Part shown: positions 14,516-20,683 of the stretch, in pieces
Layout of the letters: every line of letters begins with the position of its first letter
How positions within the stretch are numbered: position 1 is the first letter of the stretch
DNA from: Lachnospiraceae bacterium UBA7182
GTDB taxonomy: Bacteria; Bacillota; Clostridia; Lachnospirales; Lachnospiraceae
Reading direction: 5' to 3'
Length of the DNA stretch: 20,683 nucleotides
Assembly (NCBI GenBank): GCA_002491115.1
Contig: DKVI01000027.1
Span: 1 to 20,683, forward strand
The notes under the pieces: model-generated
Told to the model about the DNA's origin: nothing
What the model saw: the letters and a program-made list of their open reading frames with translations, nothing else
The model's database searches: none
Position numbers and translations under genes: made by a program

Positions 14516-15979
14516 CAGGTCTTCCCCATTGGTTCGGATCACTTTCTGATACCAGTAGAAACTGTCCTTCCTTTTCCGTTCCATGGTTCCTTTTCCTTCG
14601 TTATCTTTATCCACATAGACAAGCCCGTACCGCTTTGCCATTTCGCCGGTTCCCGCACTGACCAGATCCGTACAGCCCCAGACTGTATACCCGATCAGCT
14701 CCACGCCGTCCTCAATCGCTTCCGCCATCTGACTGATATGCTCCCGCATGTAGGCAATACGGTATTCATCATGGATAGAACCGTCTTCTTCCACCCGGTC
14801 TTCCGCCCCAAGGCCGTTTTCCACAATCATCAGCGGAATCTGCCAGCGTCCGTAAAACTCATTCAGCAGATAGCGTAAGCCCTTGGGGTCAATGGTCCAC
14901 CCCCACTGGCTCTGCTCCAGATAGGGATTGGCCGGCCCGCGCATCATATTGCCGTTGGCAACCGGCACATTCGGATCATCTGTAGCCGTACTGCTGGAAT
15001 AGTAGCTGAAACTGAAAAAATCCACCGTTCCCTCTTTTAGCGCCTCCCTGTCGCCCTCGGCAAAGGGGATCTCAATCCCCTTCTCTTTCCACAGACGTTT
15101 TGCAAACGCAGGATATGCGCCTCTCACCTGTACGTCCCCACAGTAATAGTTGGCAGTCTGCATGGTCTGCTGGCCTTTGAGCACATCATCCGGCCTGCAG
15201 GTATAGGGATACGCGATGCGGCTTAGCAGCATACATCCCACTTTATTTTCCGGATCAATCTCATGAGCCATCTTCACTGCCTTCGCGCTGGCTACCAGTT
15301 GATGGTGCAGCGCCGTGTAACGTTTCTGCTCACTGTCCCAGCTTGTGTCCAGCCCGGCCTGCACACCCACCTTCGTATCTTTTCCCGGGGGCAGGATTCC
15401 TCCGCCCATCAGGTTCCCGTAAGCTCCCATCTGAAGAATATTGATTTCATTAAAGGTCAGCCAGTATCGCACCTGACCTTTAAACTCCGTAAACAACGTC
15501 CGGCAGTATCGCAGAAAAAAGTCCATAATCTCACGATTCGCCCAGCCGCCGTATTCCTTTGCCAGGTAGTAGGGCAGCTCGTAATGGCTGATCGTCACCA
15601 ACGGCTCAATCCCGTATTTTCTGCACTCCGCAAATACATTCCGATAAAAGGCGATTCCCTCCTCATTTGGCTTTTTCTCGTCTCCCTTCGGAAACAGCCT
15701 GGTCCAGTTGACCGACATACGGAAGCACTTGAATCCCATCTCCCCGTATAAGGCAATATCCTCTTTATAATGATGATAAAAATCCACCGCTTCATGGCTT
15801 GGATAATGATAGCCGGGCAGGATTCCGTCTGTCACATGCCGGGGTTCCGTCCTGGTTCCTCCTGTCATCACGTCAGGAACCGACAGCCCTTTTCCGCCTT
15901 CATATATGCCTCCCTCAAACTGATTGGCAGCCGTTGCGCCGCCCCATAAAAAATTTTCCGGAAACGGTTTTCTGTTCAT
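14510..15979 (-). CDS. 6-phospho-beta-glucosidase (GH1)
   Basis: 489 residues from ATG 15979 (GGAGG 6 nt upstream). GH1 barrel: N-terminal PENFLWGGATAANQFEGG (7-24), acid/base Glu178 in TFNEI, nucleophile Glu387 in IVENGLG. The phosphate-binding signature of the 6-phospho branch is present: Ser441, Lys449 and Tyr451 in SAGTGEMAKRYG, and the ending SFYWYQKVI is typical. It hydrolyses phosphorylated beta-glucosides (cellobiose-6-P, salicin-6-P, arbutin-6-P type) delivered by the PTS, in the cytoplasm, giving glucose-6-phosphate. Its ATG overlaps the PTS stop codon (ATGA), so the two are translationally coupled and substrate-matched. The 3' end overlaps the convergent carboxypeptidase gene by 6 bp. 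Confidence 0.94.
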   Translation of the reverse strand: MNRKPFPENFLWGGATAANQFEGGIYEGGKGLSVPDVMTGGTRTEPRHVTDGILPGYHYPSHEAVDFYHHYKEDIALYGEMGFKCFRMSVNWTRLFPKGDEKKPNEEGIAFYRNVFAECRKYGIEPLVTISHYELPYYLAKEYGGWANREIMDFFLRYCRTLFTEFKGQVRYWLTFNEINILQMGAYGNLMGGGILPPGKDTKVGVQAGLDTSWDSEQKRYTALHHQLVASAKAVKMAHEIDPENKVGCMLLSRIAYPYTCRPDDVLKGQQTMQTANYYCGDVQVRGAYPAFAKRLWKEKGIEIPFAEGDREALKEGTVDFFSFSYYSSSTATDDPNVPVANGNMMRGPANPYLEQSQWGWTIDPKGLRYLLNEFYGRWQIPLMIVENGLGAEDRVEEDGSIHDEYRIAYMREHISQMAEAIEDGVELIGYTVWGCTDLVSAGTGEMAKRYGLVYVDKDNEGKGTMERKRKDSFYWYQKVIRTNGEDLL

Positions 15980-17856
15980 ATGATCCCTCCTGTTACAAGT
16001 CCTGCTTTTATGATCTGTGTGTCCGCATGGACGGTTCCTGTCGGCGCGCATACGATATCCGGATAGTCGTCCGCATTGGTCAGCATGACCACTACCACAT
16101 CCGAATGGTTTGCAGCGGCAATCGCTTCCCGGTCAAACTTAAGCACTGTCTGCCCCGGCCGGATACGGTCGCCCTCTTTTACCTGGGGTGTAAACCCTTT
16201 TCCGTTCATATCCACTGTATCGATACCTACATGAATTAAAAGCTCCATTCCGTCGTCACCTGTCAGGCCAAGCGCGTGCCCGGTATCCGCAACCTGCGTT
16301 ACCGTGCCCGAAAACGGCGCGGTAATCGTTCCCTGCACAGGCCAGATCCCGACCCCTTTTCCCAGAACGCCGGAAGCAAACGTTTCATCCGGGATCTGCT
16401 CCATCACAATCAGTCTGCCTTCCGCGGGCGCCAGAACCGTATTCTTCGGCAGGTCGATATCCGCAGGAATTTCCTCTTCACGTTCTGTGGCTTCAAATTT
16501 AAGTGACAGCGCAAATGTCACAACTGCCGTTACAATCGCCGTAATCACCAGCGCAATAATAATATTGATAAAGAACTGCATGGAATCTCCGCCGATATAA
16601 AGCAGTACCGCAGGCAGTCCGGAGGAACCCGTTGCAAAACGATGGGTGTGGGTCAGTCCGGCATACAGGCCTCCGCATCCGCCGCCGACCATTGCGGCGA
16701 TCAAGGGATATTTCTTCGGCAGATTCACACCGTACAGAACCGGCTCCGTAATTCCCATCAATGCCGTTATACCGGATGAGGTTGCCAACTGTCTGGTTTT
16801 TGCGTCTTTTGTACGGAAAGTTACAACCAGGGCGGCTGTACCCTGCGCAATATTGGAACATACGCAGCCAGGCCCGAAAATACTGTCATATCCAAGCTGG
16901 GACATCTGCATAACCCCAAGAGGCGCAACGCCGTTGTGCAGCCCGAACATAACCATCGGAGGCAAAAACGCGCCGATCAGAAAGGCGGGCGCCCAACTTG
17001 CGTTTTCGCTGAGGAAGGTAAAAAATACCGCAAGATACTGACCGATAATGTTTCCGATCGGACCGAGAACGGACAGCGCAAGCGTCCCCATAACCAGAAA
17101 GGTCAGCATCGGAACAAAGACCAGATTGATTGCCTTTGGTATTACACGGTTAAAGAATTTTTCCACATAGGACTGAACAAAGATTACGAAAATAATGGGA
17201 ATCACCGTGGACACATAACTGACCAGTGTAAAGGGAATGATTCCGAAAAAACTGACCGGTTCCCCGGCTGCCACCAGCGCCGCCCAGCTCGGGTGCATCA
17301 TAATCCCGGCAACGGCGGCCGCAAGGACCGGATTGCATTTCATCTTCTGTGCCTGACAGAAAGCCAGCAGAATCGGCAGGAAATAAAAGACCGCGTCTGC
17401 AAAGAAATTGATGATATAATACGTCTGCGAGTCGGTATCAATCGCATGGAAGACAACCAGTAACGCCATCAGCGCTTTTAGCATACCTGCTCCGGAAAGT
17501 GCCAGAATCACAGGCTGAAAAGTACCGGATATAAAATCAATCACCGCCGTTACCGGACTTTTCCTGGTCTTGACTTCCTCCTCTTTTTTATCCCCGCGTT
17601 TATCCTGCGGCAACAGTTTTACAATCTCCTCATAGCAGTCCGCCACATCCGTTCCGATTACAATCTGATACATTCCTTCGGTGGGAATGACTTTCAGGAC
17701 GGCAGGATTTTCTTCCAGCTTCTTTTGATCCACCTTCCCCTGATCGCGCAAAACAAAGCGCAGGCGTGTCTGACAGTGCCGCGCGGCATCCACATTTTCT
17801 GCCCCGCCGATGGCAGAAATGATTTCCACAGCCGCTTTTTCATACTTTTTACTCAT
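15976..17856 (-). CDS. PTS beta-glucoside transporter, EIIBCA
   Basis: 626 residues with domain order B-C-A. EIIB (1-90) has the phosphorylated Cys28 in AARHCQTRLRF. EIIC (about 105-455) has about ten hydrophobic segments and the family block TEPVLYGVNLPKKYPLIAAM. EIIA (about 480-626, glucose/crr type) begins LAPAEGRLI and has the phosphorylated His542 in ELLIHVGIDTV. It takes up and phosphorylates beta-glucosides at the membrane using phosphate from HPr. Order and length match BglP/BglF. Followed with a 4-bp overlap by the matching 6-phospho-beta-glucosidase. Unlike the classic bgl operon there is no LicT/BglG antiterminator next to it; the regulator here is RpiR-type. GAAAGGGG precedes ATG 17856. 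Confidence 0.95.
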   Translation of the reverse strand: MSKKYEKAAVEIISAIGGAENVDAARHCQTRLRFVLRDQGKVDQKKLEENPAVLKVIPTEGMYQIVIGTDVADCYEEIVKLLPQDKRGDKKEEEVKTRKSPVTAVIDFISGTFQPVILALSGAGMLKALMALLVVFHAIDTDSQTYYIINFFADAVFYFLPILLAFCQAQKMKCNPVLAAAVAGIMMHPSWAALVAAGEPVSFFGIIPFTLVSYVSTVIPIIFVIFVQSYVEKFFNRVIPKAINLVFVPMLTFLVMGTLALSVLGPIGNIIGQYLAVFFTFLSENASWAPAFLIGAFLPPMVMFGLHNGVAPLGVMQMSQLGYDSIFGPGCVCSNIAQGTAALVVTFRTKDAKTRQLATSSGITALMGITEPVLYGVNLPKKYPLIAAMVGGGCGGLYAGLTHTHRFATGSSGLPAVLLYIGGDSMQFFINIIIALVITAIVTAVVTFALSLKFEATEREEEIPADIDLPKNTVLAPAEGRLIVMEQIPDETFASGVLGKGVGIWPVQGTITAPFSGTVTQVADTGHALGLTGDDGMELLIHVGIDTVDMNGKGFTPQVKEGDRIRPGQTVLKFDREAIAAANHSDVVVVMLTNADDYPDIVCAPTGTVHADTQIIKAGLVTGGII

Positions 17857-17916
17857 TCTTAGACCCCTTTCTTTTCATAGATATGTGTGTGTTCTCCGGA
17901 GTTATTTGATGGTTTT

Positions 17917-17949
17917 ATGATACAAATTCAGGACTCTGATTTCAATATC
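17917..17949 (-). promoter_or_regulatory. PTS promoter with imperfect dyad (possible RpiR operator)
   Basis: On the minus strand TTGAAA (17940-17945), 17 bp, TATCAT (17917-17922). The core promoter is spanned by an imperfect dyad: GATACAAATTCAG (17919-17931) facing CTGATTTCAATATC (17936-17949). A regulator bound here would block RNA polymerase. The 154-bp gap between rpiR and the PTS gene otherwise shows no clear terminator. Confidence 0.5.
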
Positions 17950-18010
17950 ACCTGTTCCGCCTTGTTTCACATATCCATGAATACCGGGCCTTACGGCGGT
18001 TCGGATTGTT

Positions 18011-18913
18011 TCAACTTTCTGAGGTTTCCTCTTTTAATTCAGAAAGGTGGGAAAATCTTTGATATTCCAGTATTCTTCCTTTTTCTATTTTGTTTGCAAG
18101 ATTTTTCTCATAATTCCTGACAAAATATACAGAAAAAAGAACATTTAAAATATAGTTGATTGAAGTTTCCGTTGCGAAGGTAGAGATTTTACTGAACAGT
18201 TTTTCCTGTGAAGAAATTGACAGCGTATAAGCGGCATGCTGCCTGAGATAATTGGTTCCTCTGCTGGTAATGCCAATGACCGGAACATCGTTGGGTTCTA
18301 AAAAGCGAAGCGCATTCAGCGGTTCGCAGGCGTAGGAATTTCCCGAATAGGAGATAATGATCGCGCAGTCTGACGAATCCAGGGAAGAGGCAAGCAATCC
18401 ATTATCGCCCAACGCCGGTATTTCAACATTCCTTCCAATGGTCAGCATCCGGCGGCGGAATAACTCGCCAAGCAGGCTGTTGGGACTCATGCCGAACAGA
18501 CCGATTCTCTTGGATCTCTCCATCAGATTTACCACACGGTCTATGGTCTGCGGCGAAACCAGATCCGCCGTATCCATCAGGCTTTCCATTTGCAGACTGC
18601 ACATTAGATTGACAATGTCTTTGGTGGAGCTGTCCTCGTGAAACGGGAGATTCGGGTCAATATCCGTATAATGGGTTTCCTGATAATGCTGTTCATTCGC
18701 ATATTCCCTGGCAAACTCTGACCACCCGGAAAATCCAAGCGCTTTCGCAAACCGAACCAGCGCGGACTTGGACGTATAAGTCTCCTGCGCAATCTGCTGC
18801 GTTGTAAAATCACAGAGCCGGCTCTTTTTCTGTAAAACAAATTCCCCGATGACCCGTTTGGAATCCGTTCCGCTGGCAATCACCAGTTCTTCTACCCTTT
18901 GTGCCAATGTCAT
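18011..18913 (-). CDS. RpiR-family regulator (HTH-SIS)
   Basis: 300 residues. N-terminal RpiR helix-turn-helix domain (about 1-80; SRLCDFTTQQIAQETYTSKS, ALVRFAKALGFSGWSEFARE) and a C-terminal SIS sugar-phosphate-binding domain (about 125-260; KRIGLFGMSPNS, then CAIIISYSGNSYACEPLNAL and VPVIGITSRG). Such regulators sense phosphosugars and control the adjacent uptake operon, as repressors or activators. Located directly before the PTS-glucosidase genes on the same strand, it is the likely regulator. The start codon at 18913 overlaps the stop of the preceding membrane-protein gene (ATGA), with a plausible GGAG-like site (GGGGAGATG) upstream inside that gene. Effector not known; a beta-glucoside-6-phosphate or glucose-6-phosphate is a reasonable inference. 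Confidence 0.88.
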   Translation of the reverse strand: MTLAQRVEELVIASGTDSKRVIGEFVLQKKSRLCDFTTQQIAQETYTSKSALVRFAKALGFSGWSEFAREYANEQHYQETHYTDIDPNLPFHEDSSTKDIVNLMCSLQMESLMDTADLVSPQTIDRVVNLMERSKRIGLFGMSPNSLLGELFRRRMLTIGRNVEIPALGDNGLLASSLDSSDCAIIISYSGNSYACEPLNALRFLEPNDVPVIGITSRGTNYLRQHAAYTLSISSQEKLFSKISTFATETSINYILNVLFSVYFVRNYEKNLANKIEKGRILEYQRFSHLSELKEETSES

Positions 18914-19635
18914 GATTTCTCATCTCCCCGATTGTACGATCCGCTTTTACGCCCTGCGCCTTTTAACAGCTTTGACCCATAATAAGAAAGGAACACACAT
19001 AATCCCATCAGCGCCAGATAATCTATGAAGAACAAGAACCTTGATTCTTCATAATCCATAAAAACAAATTCGCTTTTCAGCAGCATATAATCCGGGAAAT
19101 CCCTTTTGATAAAAACAACCAGGCCGTATGCGGCAACCGTCAGTCCTGCCAGGAAGGGAACTGCCGCGAACCTGCTTTCGTCGGTCTTCTTACGGTTCCT
19201 GATTTTTGCCGCCGTATGCAGAATCATGCCCCAGTGCAGTCCCAGATGCAGGCTCATAAACAAAAATCCCCAGTAGGAACCCAGGATATGCAGCCGCCTT
19301 GCCAGCGCCATCCCGCCGTGAATGGGCAGAAAGGCAAACACATGCCTGGACATAATAATCCCGCTGTAAATCTGCATCAGCATCGCGGCAAGTGTCATAA
19401 GATTGATCACCGTCTGAAAGATACGCATGGGAGTATACCTTCCCCGGAACAGGTTTTTATACCAGTTCAGGTTGCAGAGCTGATGGCCGATCACAAGAAT
19501 AAACATCCCCGCCCCGATCCATTCGTGGACCGCTTCGCCCCAGAACTGATACCCCATCAAAAACAAAAGCGCTATAGTCATCAGCACATCCAGTATCCAC
19601 TTACATTTCGGTTTTGCTTTCAATTCTCTCTCCAT
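18910..19635 (-). CDS. DUF4405-like membrane protein, cytochrome b type
   Basis: 241 residues with about six membrane helices (about 13-32, 37-55, 73-96, 118-140, 158-178, 203-222). Histidines sit within or at the ends of helices: H37 and H51 (VHEWIGAGMFILVIGHQL), H98, H106, H116 (RRLHILGSYWGF), H130 and H134 (SLHLGLHWGM). This pattern resembles DUF4405 and cytochrome b561-like proteins, in which His pairs bind heme; heme binding is inferred only. ATG 19635 is directly preceded by AAAGG with almost no spacing, so the exact start is uncertain (a TTG four codons later follows GGAGAG). It is translationally coupled to rpiR (4-bp overlap), an unusual pairing. It is the first gene after a promoter bracketed by TetR-type operators. 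Confidence 0.75.
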   Translation of the reverse strand: MERELKAKPKCKWILDVLMTIALLFLMGYQFWGEAVHEWIGAGMFILVIGHQLCNLNWYKNLFRGRYTPMRIFQTVINLMTLAAMLMQIYSGIIMSRHVFAFLPIHGGMALARRLHILGSYWGFLFMSLHLGLHWGMILHTAAKIRNRKKTDESRFAAVPFLAGLTVAAYGLVVFIKRDFPDYMLLKSEFVFMDYEESRFLFFIDYLALMGLCVFLSYYGSKLLKGAGRKSGSYNRGDEKS

Positions 19636-19712
19636 CCTTTCGTACTATCGTCAGTTTTTCTGATCCTTTTGGCATCTTTTACCTCTTCATATACATTTTT
19701 CATAGTCACATT

Positions 19713-19727
19713 TTGACGCAGTGTCAA
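19713..19727. promoter_or_regulatory. TetR-type operator, proximal
   Basis: Inverted repeat TTGAC-GCAGT-GTCAA, perfect 5-bp arms. On the minus strand it starts at about +1 of the DUF4405 promoter. It closely resembles the second palindrome 36 bp away. Confidence 0.6.
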
Positions 19728-19734
19728 TAACAAT

Positions 19735-19763
19735 ATTATATCTATTCTCTGACATTGTGTCAA
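19735..19763 (-). promoter_or_regulatory. Sigma-A promoter of the DUF4405-rpiR unit with distal TetR-type operator
   Basis: On the minus strand TTGACA (19758-19763), 17 bp, TATAAT (19735-19740): full consensus. The -35 is part of a palindrome TGACA-TTG-TGTCA (19750-19762), so a bound repressor would cover it. Together with the proximal palindrome this brackets the promoter. Confidence 0.75.
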
Positions 19764-19990
19764 TATAATTTCCCATAAAATGATTCACATTGTTATGCTT
19801 TTGCTGTTTTCATTTAATTTCAGCAACATTTTGTATTTTTTCAGGAAATTTTAGATTTCCTTTAAATATTCCCCCCTCATTTTTTAACTCTCTCCTTTAT
19901 AATGACCATAGTTTCATAGAAACCAGTTAAAATATGGTCTATGAAATGGATGATAAAACGACAGTTGATTCACAGAAAGGAGACAACAAA
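19764..19990 (+). promoter_or_regulatory. Upstream region of the PepSY gene with dyads
   Basis: Gene-free region with no sign of coding. It holds TTGCTG/CAGCAA (19801-19806, 19821-19826), a perfect inverted repeat AGGAAAT-TTTAG-ATTTCCT (19843-19861), and a TATAAT at 19898-19903 without a good -35, which suggests an activator-dependent promoter. At the expected start GACCATA (19904-19910) can pair with TATGGTC (19933-19939), enclosing GTTTC-ATA-GAAAC (19911-19923), so the leader may fold into a two-part hairpin or hold operators. AAAGGAGA precedes ATG 19991. Confidence 0.5.
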
Positions 19991-20590
19991 ATGAGAAAAA
20001 GTAAAACAGCCGGATCGGCTAAACTGGTATGCACACTTCTGGTTCTGGGAACCACAGGTATAACGGCATACGCCGCAAATACGGCGCCGCCAGATCCTGT
20101 TGCCGAATCGGCTCCCGCGCAGCCCCAGGCTGACCTGGCGGCCCAGGCCAAATTATCAGAAGCAGAAGCCATATCTGCCGCTCAGGCTGCCAATCCCGGC
20201 TACACATTTACGGTAAAGGAGCTTGAAGATGAACACGGGACCGTTCTCTACGAACTGAAGGGTGCAGACGCAAACGGGGCAAGTCTAAAATGCTATATCA
20301 ATGCGATGGATGGCAGCGTGGACACCAGGGAATATGAACAGGAAGATGACTCCGAAGATGCCGCAAAACAGGCTGAACTGGCAGCCCAGGCCACGATCAC
20401 AGAAGCAGAGGCAATATCTGCCGCTCAGGCTGCTGTTCCCGGATGGGATTTCAGTAAGTCGGAGCTGGATTCTGAAAATGGAACGATCGTATATGAACTG
20501 AAAGGAACAGATGCAAACGGGAAAAAACAGAAGATACTCGTCAATGCCATGGATGGCTCTATGATACAGGAAACAGATGAGGAGGATTAA
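19991..20590 (+). CDS. Secreted protein with two tandem PepSY repeats
   Basis: 199 residues from ATG 19991, chosen for AAAGGAGA 7 nt upstream and because it exposes a signal peptide (about 1-28, SAKLVCTLLVLGTTGITAYA). An in-frame ATG at 19934 would precede the ribosome binding site and sit in the leader hairpin. After a Pro/Ala linker come two PepSY domains, about 49-112 and 128-192, each starting LAAQAxxxEAEAISAAQAA and ending in NAMDGS, with a shared VYELKG/LYELKG core; the repeat period is 81 residues (243 nt). PepSY domains are found in the propeptides of M4 peptidases and in secreted proteins of Gram-positives, often near two-component systems; inhibition of extracytoplasmic peptidases has been proposed. 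Strongly acidic C-terminus (QETDEED). No peptidase or sensor gene is next to it within the window. Confidence 0.85.
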   Translation: MRKSKTAGSAKLVCTLLVLGTTGITAYAANTAPPDPVAESAPAQPQADLAAQAKLSEAEAISAAQAANPGYTFTVKELEDEHGTVLYELKGADANGASLKCYINAMDGSVDTREYEQEDDSEDAAKQAELAAQATITEAEAISAAQAAVPGWDFSKSELDSENGTIVYELKGTDANGKKQKILVNAMDGSMIQETDEED

Positions 20591-20602
20591 ATAAAAACGA
20601 TG

Positions 20603-20649
20603 GCCCGGCGCCCAAAGCAGTGTAAGAACTGCCCGGCGCCGGGCTTTTT
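20603..20649 (+). terminator. Terminator of the PepSY gene
   Basis: Perfect 10-bp arms GCCCGGCGCC (20603-20612) and GGCGCCGGGC (20635-20644), an inner GCAGT/ACTGC stem, then five T. It lies 12 bp past the stop. Confidence 0.92.
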
Positions 20650-20683
20650 GCTGCTTCTTTATTTAGTGCCTGCTGATTAAGGC

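Noticed and set aside
16936..17463. 175-codon open frame antisense to the PTS gene
   Set aside because: The sequence is low-complexity basic (many K, N, R, H) as expected from the reverse of a membrane domain; no family resemblance.
17857..18010. RAT/LicT antiterminator site before the PTS gene
   Set aside because: I looked for a ribonucleic antiterminator overlapping a U-tailed terminator, as in bgl operons, and saw none; the neighbouring regulator is RpiR-type.
19934..19990. Upstream ATG for the PepSY protein
   Set aside because: It precedes the AAAGGAGA site, lies in the leader inverted repeat and would bury the signal peptide; ATG 19991 is better.
1..20683. CRISPR arrays, rRNA or tRNA genes, complete insertion sequences
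   Set aside because: No regularly spaced repeats, no tRNA-like cloverleaf with T-loop GGTTCRA block, and no transposase frame with inverted ends were seen.

Overview
The window looks like chromosomal DNA from an anaerobic, spore-forming Firmicute, most likely a gut Lachnospiraceae/Clostridia member. The pointers are a reverse rubrerythrin next to a PerR-type regulator, a spoIID-spoIIQ sporulation pair with forespore and mother-cell type promoters, a long (type 2-like) isoleucyl-tRNA synthetase behind a T-box-like leader, PTS beta-glucoside uptake, and canonical sigma-A promoters (TTGACA/TATAAT) with GGAGG ribosome binding sites. No rRNA, tRNA, CRISPR array or intact transposon was seen.

Region 1 (1 to about 1966) is an AT-rich, decayed accessory island. 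It holds the N-terminal part of a tyrosine integrase cut off before its catalytic domain and joined at about 650 to a foreign gene tail. A small ORF follows, translationally coupled to that tail. Then comes a minus-strand pair: a RelA/SpoT-type nucleotidyltransferase (possible toxic small alarmone synthetase) and an overlapping 74-residue protein. A last gene fragment abuts the terminator of the first core gene, so the island edge is probably near 1966.

Region 2 (1970-5323) is core: reverse rubrerythrin and perR (minus strand, both with Fur/PerR-like operators), then a secreted SH3-SH3-NlpC/P60 wall hydrolase and a TrhA/hemolysin III membrane protein (plus strand).

Region 3 (5337-12962, all minus strand) runs T-box-like leader, ileS, glgP, terminator, spoIID, spoIIQ. 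A sequence that fits the sigma-F consensus exactly sits inside the end of spoIID, in front of spoIIQ. ileS and glgP are only 42 bp apart with no terminator, so glycogen phosphorylase may be co-transcribed with ileS.

Region 4 (13023-19763) has a D-Ala-D-Ala carboxypeptidase (plus) meeting head-on, with overlapping stop codons, a minus-strand set: DUF4405-like membrane protein, RpiR/SIS regulator, PTS EIIBCA, 6-phospho-beta-glucosidase. Two of its three junctions are 4-bp ATGA overlaps. The front promoter is bracketed by two TetR-type operator palindromes, but no TetR gene lies in the window. Region 5 (about 19764-20649) is a divergent gene for a secreted tandem PepSY-repeat protein with a dyad-rich upstream region and a strong terminator.

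The two observations most worth following are the RelA/SpoT-like gene pair in the island and the short, atypical T-box-like leader of ileS. All calls come from reading the sequence and its translations; no database search or folding program was run.
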